Shown: positions 34,656 to 44,192 of the stretch, in pieces
How positions within the stretch are numbered: the stretch's first letter is position 1
How the letters are laid out: each line of letters begins with the position of its first letter
Assembly: GCA_910575795.1 (NCBI GenBank)
Contig: CAJTGE010000033.1
Span: 1 to 64,000 of the forward strand
Length of the DNA stretch: 64,000 nucleotides
Direction: 5' to 3'
Origin: Clostridiaceae bacterium
GTDB lineage: Bacteria > Bacillota > Clostridia > Lachnospirales > Lachnospiraceae
Notes under the pieces: generated by a model
Database searches by the model: none
What the model was told of the DNA's origin: nothing
Seen by the model: the letters and a program-made list of their open reading frames with translations, nothing else
Made by a program: the position numbers and the translations under genes

Positions 34656-36000
34656 CTGTCTGCAGGCCGTTCCTGTAGGGCTTTTCCACCCGGCCTGACA
34701 GGATGAGAAGCCCCAGGAGGTTCGGGGCCGCCATCAGGCCGTTGAAAATATCGGAGAGCTGCCACACCAGCTCCATCCTGGACACGCACCCAAAGAATAC
34801 GGCGCAGAGATACAGAGAGCCGTAGAGCAGGCAGGCCGCCCGGACAAAGCGGCCGTCTCCGGCCAGATAGCACACGGCCTGCTGCCCTAAGTAAAACCAT
34901 GCTATAATCGTAGCAAACGCAAACAGGCTCATGGAAAGGGCTGTAAGCCATCCCCCAATCGTCCCGAAGCAATGGGAAAAGCACGCTGTAACCATCGCGC
35001 TCCCATCCATACCGCTCCCCGCATGTAAGCCCCGTCCGCCGCCTGACACGCAGAGCACGGCCAGGGCGGTCAGGGTACAGCTTACAATCGTGTCAAAAAA
35101 CACCTCGAACACGGCCCATAGCCCCTGCTGCCTGGGAGAGGCGTCTTCCCCGGCCGAGCCGTGCAGCACCGCCAGGCTCCCCAGGCCCGCTTCATTGGAA
35201 AATACGCCCCGGGCCACGCCGAACCGGATCGCATGTTTCATCCCATACCCCAGAACGCCGCCCGCGGCGCTCTCCGGCCGGAATGCGCTGGTAAAAATTT
35301 CCCCCAGAGCCGCCGGAACCCGGTCGTAATACCCCAGAATCACGGTCAGGCACAGCGCCATGTAAAGCCCCGCCGAGAACGGCACAAGCCGCGCGGCCAG
35401 ATCCGAGATCCGGCGTATCCCTCCAAAAATGACAGCCATCACAAGCGCTGTCACAAACGCCCCCGCCCAAAATGGCGGCAGGGAAAATGAGCAGGCGGCG
35501 CTTTCAGAGATGGAATTTGCCTGAACCATACTGCCCATTCCGAGCGATGCCACCACACAGAAAAAGGCGTATACGCTCCCCGGCGCACGGCTTTTAAACC
35601 CCTCTTCCAGATAGACAAAGGGGCCGCACAGATACGATCCGTCCGCCCTTTTCCTGCGAAAGCAAAGCCCTAAGTATGTCTCCGCATAGGCAGTCGCCAT
35701 CCCCAGAAAAGCGGCGGCCCACATCCAGAACACCGCACCCGGCCCCCCGGCCGCCAGCGCCGTAGCGACTCCCGCGATATTTCCTGTCCCCACCGTAGCC
35801 GCCAGCGCCGTACAGACCGTTGAGAGCTGGCCGCGCGCGCCGTCTCCCCCTTTTAAAAGAACCCCCGCGGTCTCGCTCCACCAGCCTCTGACAGAGAGCG
35901 CCTGAAATCCGCGCAGCCGGATCGTGAAACATATCCCCGCTCCCAGAAACAGCGCCAGAAGCCAGCTTCCCCATACTGCGTCATGAATCGCACGAATCAT
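34630..36000 (-). CDS. Alanine:cation symporter (AGCS family)
   Basis: 456 residues, around ten membrane segments. AGCS signatures: GFQALSVRGWW near the N terminus, STVCTALAATVGTGNIAGVA (Na+/substrate site), FWMWAAAFLGMATAYAET, FGVARGVFSNEAGLGS. It imports alanine or glycine with Na+ or H+. The stand-alone gene is on the minus strand and ends in a terminator that overlaps its 3' end. Confidence 0.93.
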   Translation of the reverse strand: MIRAIHDAVWGSWLLALFLGAGICFTIRLRGFQALSVRGWWSETAGVLLKGGDGARGQLSTVCTALAATVGTGNIAGVATALAAGGPGAVFWMWAAAFLGMATAYAETYLGLCFRRKRADGSYLCGPFVYLEEGFKSRAPGSVYAFFCVVASLGMGSMVQANSISESAACSFSLPPFWAGAFVTALVMAVIFGGIRRISDLAARLVPFSAGLYMALCLTVILGYYDRVPAALGEIFTSAFRPESAAGGVLGYGMKHAIRFGVARGVFSNEAGLGSLAVLHGSAGEDASPRQQGLWAVFEVFFDTIVSCTLTALAVLCVSGGGRGLHAGSGMDGSAMVTACFSHCFGTIGGWLTALSMSLFAFATIIAWFYLGQQAVCYLAGDGRFVRAACLLYGSLYLCAVFFGCVSRMELVWQLSDIFNGLMAAPNLLGLLILSGRVEKPYRNGLQTEKKKPLQQ

Positions 36001-36172
36001 AGAAAGGCCCCAGGCATGCTGCGATCCGGCCGCGGCAGACGGCCGGACTGCAGCTTCCGTATTCCATTATTTATTACTATCTTTTATTCCCGCTCCCATT
36101 CATATATGACGGAAAGTATGATATAATATTTCCACACAAACCGTGCGAATATCCACAGAAAGAAGGTATCCC

Positions 36173-37150
36173 ATGCCAGGCTTCACTACTCATTATATCT
36201 TCGGCATGAAAGCATACAATGACATGCCCAATTCCGCGCTCAAACACATTGTGGCCAAATACCGCTGGCTCTACCAGCTCGGGCTGCAGGGCCCTGATAT
36301 GTTTTTTTACAACATTCCCATCCTGCGCCACCGCGACTACCGCAATGTGGGCTCTTACATGCACGAGTACCATGTCAATTCCTTTTTTGAAAACTGCCTG
36401 CGCCATATCAGCCAGATTTCGTCCAGGCAGCGGCGCGAACAGGCCGTATCCTTCCTGGCCGGCTTTATCAACCATTATATCGCGGATTCCATCTGCCATC
36501 CGTTTATCTACGGGCGGATCGGCTATGATACTTCGGAACCGACCGCCATGCACCACGGCATGCACGCGGCCCTGGAGAATGAACTGGACGCTATCCTTTT
36601 GTGGAAATACAAAAAGAAAAAGCCGTCTGAATTCAACCAGACGGCCACTATCTGCTTAAACGGCCAGGAGCTTCAGTTTATCTCCAATTTCCTGGCTGAC
36701 TGCATCAATGAAACCTACTATCCTATTACTTACTGGAACAATTTTCGCGTAACTCCGGCCATGGTCCACCGCTCTATCTGGGCCCTGCGCTTCGGCTGCC
36801 GCACCCTGGCCGACAAATCGGGAAAGAAAAAGTACAGCATCGAGCTTGTGGAATCCATCTTTATCCGCCATCCTGTGGCCTCGGCCAAGCTGGTCACGGA
36901 TACGATCACCGATTACCGGAAAAGCTGCAACTTAGAGCATGAGGTGTGGTGCAACCCCTGGAAGCGCTCCATCGCCTCCACAGCCTCCTTTGTCGATCTG
37001 TTCAGACAGACCCTGGCAAAATGCAGCAGCGTTTATCATCTCTTAAACTGCTGTATTACAGGCGGATCATCCGATAGGGAAACTGCGCTGCCCCTCCTTT
37101 TAAATGAGCTGGGAAATTACTCCTATCACAGCGGGCTTCCTGTTTCATAA
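36173..37150 (+). CDS. Zinc-dependent phospholipase C-like protein
   Basis: 325 residues from the ATG at 36173 (AGAAGG upstream). The N terminus MPGFTTHYIFGMKAYNDMP and the histidine/aspartate motifs QGPDMFFY, FINHYIADSICHPFIYGR and MHHGMHAALENELD correspond to metal ligands of the zinc-dependent phospholipase C/S1-P1 nuclease fold. No signal peptide is visible, unlike the secreted toxins, so it is probably an intracellular or peripheral hydrolase of unknown substrate. Common in Clostridia as a single gene. A TATAAT box near 36122 lies upstream. Confidence 0.8.
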   Translation: MPGFTTHYIFGMKAYNDMPNSALKHIVAKYRWLYQLGLQGPDMFFYNIPILRHRDYRNVGSYMHEYHVNSFFENCLRHISQISSRQRREQAVSFLAGFINHYIADSICHPFIYGRIGYDTSEPTAMHHGMHAALENELDAILLWKYKKKKPSEFNQTATICLNGQELQFISNFLADCINETYYPITYWNNFRVTPAMVHRSIWALRFGCRTLADKSGKKKYSIELVESIFIRHPVASAKLVTDTITDYRKSCNLEHEVWCNPWKRSIASTASFVDLFRQTLAKCSSVYHLLNCCITGGSSDRETALPLLLNELGNYSYHSGLPVS

Positions 37151-37549
37151 GATTGCTATGGTACAACTGCCTGCCCCGAATGTCCCTGGCAGCGCCTCAT
37201 GGATGTCAATGCCTGCTGCCGCGTTTTCGTACAATCACCGCGGCAAGCGCGCAGACCCGTCTGAACCGTTACGCATTTTTTCAGCCGCAATCCGGCCAAG
37301 AATATATTCACAGCCCCGGCCTGCCGCCAGCGCCCGAAATGCCAGTATCAGCGGATATTTCGTCGTGGACAGGCACCGCGAACCATCAGAGCATCCTCCA
37401 TTGCGGCCTCTGGAATCGCATAGATAGGCAGTCTGGAAAGAAGCGCCTGCCTGATCCCCGCAAAAAAGACAGATGTAAGTAAGCAATACCTCCAATCTGT
37501 CTTTTTATTTGAGTAATTATAATGATTTCCTGCGCAAAATACGGTTTTC
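37151..37549. other. Intergenic stretch with one terminator
   Basis: No gene is supported here. Overlapping short frames on the minus strand (for instance RLPIYAIPEAAMEDALMV near 37400) look like a possible decayed ORF, but I cannot identify it. A strong hairpin at 37466-37508 (AAAAAGACAGAT/ATCTGTCTTTTT) is a + strand terminator. Confidence 0.5.
37466..37508 (+). terminator. Rho-independent terminator
   Basis: AAAAAGACAGAT pairs with ATCTGTCTTTTT around a 19-nt loop, with T-rich sequence on both sides. It could serve convergent transcripts of the phospholipase-like gene (+) and the lipoprotein gene (-). Confidence 0.7.
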
Positions 37550-38200
37550 TTACTCTGCGGCCGCTTCGCCGCCTTCTTCCGCCGGCTCAGCGCCGTCTGC
37601 CTGTCCGGCATCGTCAGCCGCCTCATCGTCTTCCTCTTCCGGCTCGTCCACTGCTCCGCCGCCTTCTTCCGCGGCATTGATCCGGTTCTGGAGCTCTCTT
37701 GCATCCGGAAGGACAAATTCAACCCCCGCGCCAAAGCTGGCGCTCATAAACCAGCTCTCCTCGTCATCCTGGCTGCTCTCCGGAACGATGCTGAAGGAAA
37801 GGCTGTAATTCTTCCAGAGCCCGCCATAAGAGTTCTTGGTCGATCTCTCAATCGAGAAATCCTGCGTCGCAACCGTATCATTAAAACCCTTAATCAAGTC
37901 CTCTGCGTAATGAAGAATTTCATCGCCCGGCAGATCATCTGCCACCACCCACATCAGCATAATCTCTTTTTTGTTGGGTTCCAGATAGAATTGGAAGTTT
38001 CTGGCGTACGGGAAGGCATTCTGATCCTCAAAATTCTCCTCCGCATCCGTGCTTACCTGCGTCCAGTCAATCTCAATCCCCTCCCGAACATCAAAATCGG
38101 GATCCGCAATTTTTGTCTCCGAATCCGGCTGAACGATATTGCTCTGGGTGCAGCCGCTCAGAAACACCATGCATGCAATCAACAAAAAAAGTTTTCTCAT
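37550..38200 (-). CDS. Lipoprotein with acidic C-terminal tail, unknown function
   Basis: 216 residues from the ATG at 38200, preceded by AAGGAGGTATACTTA. The signal peptide ends in the lipobox FLSGC, so the protein is lipidated on the outer membrane face. The body (about 20-165) has no recognised domain. The last 45 residues are a Glu/Asp/Ala/Gly tail (EEEDDEAADDAGQADGAEPA). Single gene between terminators. The acidic tail might sit within the wall or bind cations, but this is speculation. Confidence 0.8.
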   Translation of the reverse strand: MRKLFLLIACMVFLSGCTQSNIVQPDSETKIADPDFDVREGIEIDWTQVSTDAEENFEDQNAFPYARNFQFYLEPNKKEIMLMWVVADDLPGDEILHYAEDLIKGFNDTVATQDFSIERSTKNSYGGLWKNYSLSFSIVPESSQDDEESWFMSASFGAGVEFVLPDARELQNRINAAEEGGGAVDEPEEEDDEAADDAGQADGAEPAEEGGEAAAE

Positions 38201-38458
38201 TAAGTATACCTCCTTGTATCGCATGGCTATTATATAATATACTTTTATGAATTTGTAGTCATTTTAAAAAAATTCACAAAATCTTCATATTTCTCAAATA
38301 TTATGCCCCTTTCAGCGGGTATATATTACGTATTTATTAAGCCATTTTTCGTAAAAACTGTGGTTTCCCGGGCGGCTGCGCTTCCCCGCGCTCTGCCATG
38401 CCTGCGGCCGACCGGGCGGAGGATCCGAAAACAGCCGCCGCCCTGCTCCTCTTTACCA

Positions 38459-39931
38459 TTATTCTTCCCGTCTGTCTCTCTGCGGCCTGTCCTGGCGCCT
38501 TGTGCGCTCCTCCAGCATCCGCTCGAATTCTTCCTGGGTGCAGCCGATCTCTTTTAAGCGCTCCCGCCTGCGCATCCTGCGTTCCTCCATCATCCTGCGG
38601 TCCGCGTCCCGCTTGCGCTTTAACAGGAATACCCCGCTTCCGATCAGCACAGCGGATAATACGAGCCCGGCCCCGAGTAAAATCTGGCCGCCGGATATGC
38701 CAAGGCCCCGTTTATTTCCGTCCGGCGGCTCCGCATCTCCCGTCTCAGAGGCCCCGCTTTCCTCAGAAGAAACAGCCGTGGCCGCCTCTGCGTCAGCCTG
38801 CTCCTGCTGCGCTTTGGAAGCGCTGACAAGCCATACGCTCCCGATCCGCCTGTCATTGTATGTATATTCCAGGCGGGCGGCCGCGCCGTCCGGATGATCC
38901 TCTGAAAAATCCGTAACCACCTCTTTCTCAGCATCCCCAAAGGAGGCGTTTTCAGGAACCGTGATCACAGCTTCGGGGTCGATCGACAGATCCGAAGGGG
39001 CGTACTCCGTCCCCCCAATCTCCACCGGGGTTTCGCCTGATATGTAGGCCGCCTCATTCTCCGCGATGTTCAGATTGTGAAAGGAATTAAACCCGAAATT
39101 TAAGAGGGCCGTGGTGTCCTTATAGTGTGTAAACTGCGTGCTCTTCATCGTCACGGCGACAAGACGCCGGTTCTCTTTGACCGCATAGGTGATAAGCGTC
39201 TGCCCGGAAAGTTCGGTATATCCCGTTTTTCCCGCTAACGCGTATACATAATACTCTTCCCGCGACGGATCGAGCATCCTGTGCTCCTGATAGATCGAAA
39301 AGCCTTCGGGATTATTGGCCGTGGCCGGCATCCGGCAGTTTTTGGTCTGGCTTATCTCCAGCATAACCGGGTTGGAATACGCGGCGATCCCGATCAGCGC
39401 CATATCATATACAGTGGTCATCTGTTCTTCGTCGTACAGTCCTGACGGATTCACAAAATGACTGTCCACGCATCCCAGCTCTTCTGCCCTCTGGTTCATC
39501 ATCGCTATAAACTCTTCCTGGCTTCCCCCCACATGCTCTGCAATGGCGTTTGCAGCCTGGTTGGACGAGGTCAGAAGCATGAAATAGAGAGCGTCCCGCA
39601 GGGTCATCTGATCGCCTTCTGCCATATTATTTTTATTTCCGCTGTCTGATTCCACGTTGTTCATGGCGTCTGCTGTAAAGGTCACCGTATCGTCCAGGTT
39701 TCCGTTTTCAATCGCCACCAGCGCGGTCAGCACTTTTGTGATGCTTGCCGGCGACTTCTTAACGCGGATATTCTGCCCGTACAGAACCGTCCCGGAATCC
39801 ACATCCACCACAATCCCTGCTTCGGACTCGATCCCCGTGTCAGCCGGCCAGTCCGGCCGCGCCAGAACCGTCATGGCAGGACTGAAGACTGCCAGGATAA
39901 AGCTTAAAAGTATACTGATTATCTTTTTCAT
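38459..39931 (-). CDS. dacF: D-alanyl-D-alanine carboxypeptidase (DacA/DacF, S11 family)
   Basis: 490 residues from the ATG at 39931 (GAGGAGCAAA upstream). Signal peptide, then the penicillin-binding motifs S-x-x-K in SPASITKVL, S-x-N in SSN and K-T-G in AGKTGYTE. A C-terminal PBP5-type beta domain is followed by a membrane helix (GQILLGAGLVLSAVLIGSGV). After it comes an unusual cytoplasmic tail of about 60 very Arg/Glu-rich residues. It trims the stem-peptide terminal D-Ala of peptidoglycan. It begins 13 bp after the glycosyltransferase gene, so it is probably the last gene of the glycan operon. Confidence 0.92.
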   Translation of the reverse strand: MKKIISILLSFILAVFSPAMTVLARPDWPADTGIESEAGIVVDVDSGTVLYGQNIRVKKSPASITKVLTALVAIENGNLDDTVTFTADAMNNVESDSGNKNNMAEGDQMTLRDALYFMLLTSSNQAANAIAEHVGGSQEEFIAMMNQRAEELGCVDSHFVNPSGLYDEEQMTTVYDMALIGIAAYSNPVMLEISQTKNCRMPATANNPEGFSIYQEHRMLDPSREEYYVYALAGKTGYTELSGQTLITYAVKENRRLVAVTMKSTQFTHYKDTTALLNFGFNSFHNLNIAENEAAYISGETPVEIGGTEYAPSDLSIDPEAVITVPENASFGDAEKEVVTDFSEDHPDGAAARLEYTYNDRRIGSVWLVSASKAQQEQADAEAATAVSSEESGASETGDAEPPDGNKRGLGISGGQILLGAGLVLSAVLIGSGVFLLKRKRDADRRMMEERRMRRRERLKEIGCTQEEFERMLEERTRRQDRPQRDRREE

Positions 39932-39944
39932 TTTGCTCCTCTTA

Positions 39945-40910
39945 TCACCTTTCTGTATCAAACACACGTTTGTCTGAACCGCTCCCGAAGTTTTCTGTCC
40001 TGCCAACGATATAGATCGGCCTGTCCTTCAGCTCCGTAAACAGGATGGAAATGTACTCCCCAATGATTCCCACGACAATAAACAGCATGGCAAACATGAA
40101 GCACAGCAGGACCACGATGGTCGCATACCCGTTCGGCGTCCCCTTCACCGCCCACTCGTACACCGTCTCCAGCATGACGAGAAGCCCCAGGAAGCCCACC
40201 AGAATCCCGGAATAGATGCCCAGCTTCAGCGGCAGATCCGAAAAGCAGAGGATCGTATTGACCGAAAAGCGAAGCAGCTTGCGTATGCTGTACTTGCTCT
40301 CGCCCGCCACACGGGGACTGGCCTCGTATTCCAGCGTCGTATAGCGAAAGCCGATATTCTGGACATAGCCGCGCAGGAAGCGCACCTTTTCCCGGTAGCT
40401 GCTCTTAAGCACCGCCGCCGCATTGGCTGTAAGCGCAAAGAAGTCGGACGCGTTCGGCTCCAGCTTTACATCGGAAATCGTATTGATCAGGCGGTAAAAT
40501 GCAGCCGATGTGATATTTTTCACAAGCCCGGCCGACTGGTTTCTGGTCCGCACCATGCTGATTACCTCATAGCCCTCCTCAAATTTCTCAATGATTTTGG
40601 CCACGCACTGAGGCGGATGCTGCAGATCCGCGTCCATGCACACGATTCCGTCCCCGCTGCTGTAGTCAAGTCCGGCCGTCATGGCCGCCTCGTGCCCGAA
40701 GTTTCTGGAAAAATGGACTGCCCGCGCCTTATTATCCCGCTTTGTAAACTCATCCAGAATCCGGCCGGAGCGGTCCGTGCTCCCGTCGTTTACAAAAATC
40801 AGCTCATAATCCCACGAAAGCGCGTCGAAGACCGGCTTTGCCTCCTGATAAAACTGCTCCAGCGCTTCCTCCTCATTATAGACGGATATTACAATCGAAA
40901 TCTGCTTCAT
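39945..40910 (-). CDS. Family 2 glycosyltransferase, DPM1/GtrB type
   Basis: 321 residues. GT-A domain with ISVYNEEE, the DxD region VCMDADLQHPP, and QxxRW-like SRNFGHEAA. It is followed by two C-terminal membrane helices (LGIYSGILVGFLGLLVMLET, IVVLLCFMFAMLFIVVGIIG). Proteins of this shape move a sugar from a nucleotide donor to polyprenyl phosphate, giving the lipid-linked donor that GT-C enzymes use outside. Start overlaps licD end by ATGA (40907-40910). Confidence 0.9.
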   Translation of the reverse strand: MKQISIVISVYNEEEALEQFYQEAKPVFDALSWDYELIFVNDGSTDRSGRILDEFTKRDNKARAVHFSRNFGHEAAMTAGLDYSSGDGIVCMDADLQHPPQCVAKIIEKFEEGYEVISMVRTRNQSAGLVKNITSAAFYRLINTISDVKLEPNASDFFALTANAAAVLKSSYREKVRFLRGYVQNIGFRYTTLEYEASPRVAGESKYSIRKLLRFSVNTILCFSDLPLKLGIYSGILVGFLGLLVMLETVYEWAVKGTPNGYATIVVLLCFMFAMLFIVVGIIGEYISILFTELKDRPIYIVGRTENFGSGSDKRVFDTER

Positions 40911-41782
40911 ACGCCGTCCGCCCCGCTTTCAAACACCTCAATCTCGATTGTAGAATGGGACGGCCTCTGCTTCTCCTCAGGCGGATACCACATGTATTCC
41001 CCGTAGAGAATGAGAAGCATGGGATCATAGCCCGCCGGAACCATAAAATGCGTATCCTCAAACGGGAGCTCCGCCACTTCCTCGCACCAGCTCCCCTCGG
41101 TTGTCACATATAAATAGTCCGGCTGGTAATTGCTGTAATACCATCTCGCTGTCTTTTTATCCTGATCCTTTACCGAAACGCGGCGCTGCAATTGAAACAG
41201 CAGGCGCATAGGCGCCAGATGCCCCACGGCAGCCAGCGCGCCCACCCGCAGCTTATCCGGCAGGCTGTATTTGGCAAAGTCCAGCTTATACCGGTGCGCC
41301 ATGGCCATCCCGTAAATAATCTTCTGCAAAAGTCTTGTCCACTCTGCCTGCCAGTCCTTATCCGGCAGACGGTCGAGAATGAACAGATCCACCCAGATGT
41401 GGTTCAGCTTTCCCTCATAAAAGCGCATCTCCTCACTGTCCCGGTGAACCCGGCTGTGCTCGTAGATGATACGCGGGGTAAAATCATAGAACGCGCGGCC
41501 TGACCGAAAATCCTCCGGGCGAAGGAGAGACATCCCCTCCGGCAGCTCAGCCTGCGCCACGTCCATGAACCGCTCGAAATTGGGCCTTGTAAAGGCCACG
41601 TCCGCGTCGTCATCCCACGGGATAAAGCCCTTATGGCGCACCGCGCCCAGAAGCGTCCCGGAATCCAGCATATACTGGATGTGATGTTTGCGGCATATGC
41701 GGTCGATCTCTTTTAAAACCTTCAGATTCGCCTCGTGTACCCTGGCGAGATCCTGTTTTTTCCCTTCCATTATATCTGACAC
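40907..41782 (-). CDS. LicD-family phosphotransferase
   Basis: 291 residues. The LicD signature YMLDSGTLLGAVRHKGFIPW followed by DDDADVAF is near the N terminus. The C-terminal part (YPPEEKQRPSH) contains the tail seen in this family. LicD proteins transfer a phospho-substituent such as phosphocholine from a CDP donor to a surface glycan. The substrate here is unknown. No choline uptake or licABC genes are in the window. Overlaps rfbH by 13 bp and the GT2 gene by 4 bp. Confidence 0.88.
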   Translation of the reverse strand: MSDIMEGKKQDLARVHEANLKVLKEIDRICRKHHIQYMLDSGTLLGAVRHKGFIPWDDDADVAFTRPNFERFMDVAQAELPEGMSLLRPEDFRSGRAFYDFTPRIIYEHSRVHRDSEEMRFYEGKLNHIWVDLFILDRLPDKDWQAEWTRLLQKIIYGMAMAHRYKLDFAKYSLPDKLRVGALAAVGHLAPMRLLFQLQRRVSVKDQDKKTARWYYSNYQPDYLYVTTEGSWCEEVAELPFEDTHFMVPAGYDPMLLILYGEYMWYPPEEKQRPSHSTIEIEVFESGADGV

Positions 41783-43116
41783 GCCTCTTTCAATATCTTC
41801 GCCATATAATCCGTCATCTCATCCGTCATGCCCGGATAAACGCCGACCCAGAAGCTGTCGCGCATGATCCGATCGGTCTGCTCTAAGCTTCCCACTACCC
41901 TGTACCCCTCGCCGGTCCGGCGCATTTCGTCAAAGCACGGGTGTTTTAACAGGTTTCCGGCGAACAGCATTCTCGTCTGGACGCCCTTTTGCTCCGCATA
42001 CTGCACCACGCGGTTCCGATCCACGCCCCCGCGGCAGGTGATCAGAAAGCCGAACCAGCTCGGATCGGACTTTTCGCACGCCCCGGGCAGGATATAGCTC
42101 TCCTCCGTCCCGGCCAGCCCGGCCTTTAAGCGGGCGAAATTTTCCTTCCTGCGCGCCGCAAAGGACGGGAGCTTTTCAAGCTGGGCGCAGCCGATGGCGG
42201 CCTGCATATCCGTAGCTTTCAGATTATAGCCAAAATGCGAGTATACATACTTGTGGTCATACCCCAGCGGCAGCTCTCCGTACTGGCGGTCAAAGCGGTG
42301 GCCGCAGAGGTTGTCGCAGCCGGACGGGCAGGAACAGTCGCGGCCCCAGTCGCGGAAAGAACGTATGATCTTGTGAAGCAGCGGATTGTCCGTATACACC
42401 GCCCCGCCCTCTCCCATGGTCATATGATGCGGCGGGTAGAAGCTGGAAGTCCCGATATCGCCGATCGTCCCGGTAAACTTCGTCTCTCCGTTTATCGTAT
42501 AGCGGCTTCCAAGGGCGTCGCAGTTGTCCTCCACAAGCCATAAGTTCCACCGGCTGCAGAATTCCTTCACCGCCTCCAGATTAAACGGATTTCCCAGGGT
42601 ATGGGCGAGCATGACGGCCTTCGTCTTATCCGAGCGCGCCTCCTCAAGGCGTTCCACATCGATATTATACTGCGGGATCGTCACATCCACAAAGACCGGA
42701 ACCGCCCCGTACTGGATCATGGGCGTTACCGTGGTCGGAAATCCGGCCGCCACGGTGATCACCTCGTCCCCCCGCCGGATGCGGCGACCGCCCAGAAGCG
42801 GCGATGTCAGCGCCATAAAGGCGGCCAGGTTCGCGGACGAGCCGGAATTGACCAGAGAGCAGAAGCGGACGCCCAGATACGCGGAAAGCTGCTCCTCAAA
42901 CTGCTCTGTATACCGCCCGGAGGTCAGCCAGAACTCCAGGGCGCTGTCAACCAGATTGACCATTTCCCGGCTGTCATACACGCGCGAGGCGTACGGGATC
43001 CGCTGTCCCTCCTGAAACGGCGCGCGCTGATTGTGATACGTTTCACAATAATCGGCCACAAGGCCGAGGATCCGGCGGCGCGCCTCCTCTTTTTTTGCAT
43101 TTATCTCTTCAGACAT
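41770..43116 (-). CDS. rfbH: CDP-4-keto-6-deoxyglucose 3-dehydrase (E1, RfbH)
   Basis: 448 residues from the ATG at 43116 (AGGAGGAAAGAGG upstream). Aminotransferase fold in which the PLP lysine is replaced by histidine (SFYPPHHMTMGEGG), the mark of the PMP-dependent dehydrase. A cysteine cluster C-x-C-x3-C-x3-C (DCSCPSGCDNLCG, about 261-271) binds the [2Fe-2S] centre. It removes the C3 hydroxyl of CDP-4-keto-6-deoxyglucose on the way to CDP-3,6-dideoxyhexoses. It requires a reductase partner (E3, RfbI/AscD), which is absent from the window. Confidence 0.95.
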   Translation of the reverse strand: MSEEINAKKEEARRRILGLVADYCETYHNQRAPFQEGQRIPYASRVYDSREMVNLVDSALEFWLTSGRYTEQFEEQLSAYLGVRFCSLVNSGSSANLAAFMALTSPLLGGRRIRRGDEVITVAAGFPTTVTPMIQYGAVPVFVDVTIPQYNIDVERLEEARSDKTKAVMLAHTLGNPFNLEAVKEFCSRWNLWLVEDNCDALGSRYTINGETKFTGTIGDIGTSSFYPPHHMTMGEGGAVYTDNPLLHKIIRSFRDWGRDCSCPSGCDNLCGHRFDRQYGELPLGYDHKYVYSHFGYNLKATDMQAAIGCAQLEKLPSFAARRKENFARLKAGLAGTEESYILPGACEKSDPSWFGFLITCRGGVDRNRVVQYAEQKGVQTRMLFAGNLLKHPCFDEMRRTGEGYRVVGSLEQTDRIMRDSFWVGVYPGMTDEMTDYMAKILKEACQI

Positions 43117-43130
43117 CCTCTTTCCTCCTC

Positions 43131-44189
43131 TCAAGAACGGCTGTCAAAAAACTCCCGGATCTGCCGGTCCGTCACGGAGCGCATATCCGCCCCGCCAAGC
43201 CATGCCTTTGACCATTCCACGGTTTTTTCAAGCGCCTCCTCAATGTGGTACAGCGGCTTCCAGCCAAACACGCTCTTAATTTTCGAGCAGTCAAGCTTTA
43301 AAAATCCGGCCTCATGGGGGCCGCCGTCGCCCTTCTCCGTCCACGAAATCCCCCCGCCCCATTTCTCACAGAACAGCTCCGCAAGACGGCCTGTACACAC
43401 ACAATCCATCTCGTCCGGCCCCACATTATAATTCCCCGCGCATTCCGCCCTCTCTGCCTGCTCCTTTGCAACAAGGAGATAGACGTACAGCGGCTCCAGC
43501 ACATGCTGGAATGGCCTGACAGACCGGGGATTGCGCACAATAACCGGCTCCCCCGCCGCCGCGGCCCGCACACAGTCCGGTATAATCCGGTCGTGCGCAA
43601 AATCCCCGCCGCCGATCACATTGCCGGCCCGGCAGGTCGAGACCGCGCAGCCCTGCTCATCCAGAAAGGACTGCCGGTAGCTGTGCGTCACAAGCTCCGA
43701 ACACGATTTACTGTTGGAGTACGGATCATAGCCGTCCAGCCGGTCCGTCTCCCGGTAGCCGTACTCCCATTCCCGGTTTTCGTACACCTTATCAGTCGTG
43801 ACATTCACAAAGGAGTAAACGGACGGGTGACAGCGGATACACTCCAGGACATGTACGGTTCCCATCACGTTCGTCTCATACGTATACACCGGATCCCGGT
43901 AGGACTCCCGCACAATCGGCTGCGCCGCCAGGTGAAATACGATCTCGGGCCGTATCTCCTCAAACACCTGCATTAAGTGATCCAGGTCGGTGATATCGCC
44001 GCGCCGGTGATCCATCGTCTCGCCAAGCCTCAGCAGATGAAACAGCGCGGGATCCTCAGACGGCTCCAGGCTGTAGCCCGTGACCGCAGCGCCCGCAAGC
44101 GTCAGAATCCTCGTCAGCCATGAGCCCTTAAAGCCCGTATGGCCCGTTACCAGCACCCGCTTTCCCCTGTAATAATCCAATAAATCCAT
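43131..44189 (-). CDS. rfbG: CDP-glucose 4,6-dehydratase
   Basis: 352 residues. Extended short-chain dehydrogenase: NAD motif VTGHTGFKGSWL, catalytic Y-x3-K in YDPYSNSKSC, and T in NVTTDKVYEN. It converts CDP-glucose to CDP-4-keto-6-deoxyglucose, the substrate of RfbH. Located between rfbF (3-bp gap) and rfbH, all on one transcript. Confidence 0.95.
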   Translation of the reverse strand: MDLLDYYRGKRVLVTGHTGFKGSWLTRILTLAGAAVTGYSLEPSEDPALFHLLRLGETMDHRRGDITDLDHLMQVFEEIRPEIVFHLAAQPIVRESYRDPVYTYETNVMGTVHVLECIRCHPSVYSFVNVTTDKVYENREWEYGYRETDRLDGYDPYSNSKSCSELVTHSYRQSFLDEQGCAVSTCRAGNVIGGGDFAHDRIIPDCVRAAAAGEPVIVRNPRSVRPFQHVLEPLYVYLLVAKEQAERAECAGNYNVGPDEMDCVCTGRLAELFCEKWGGGISWTEKGDGGPHEAGFLKLDCSKIKSVFGWKPLYHIEEALEKTVEWSKAWLGGADMRSVTDRQIREFFDSRS

Positions 44190-44192
44190 GCC

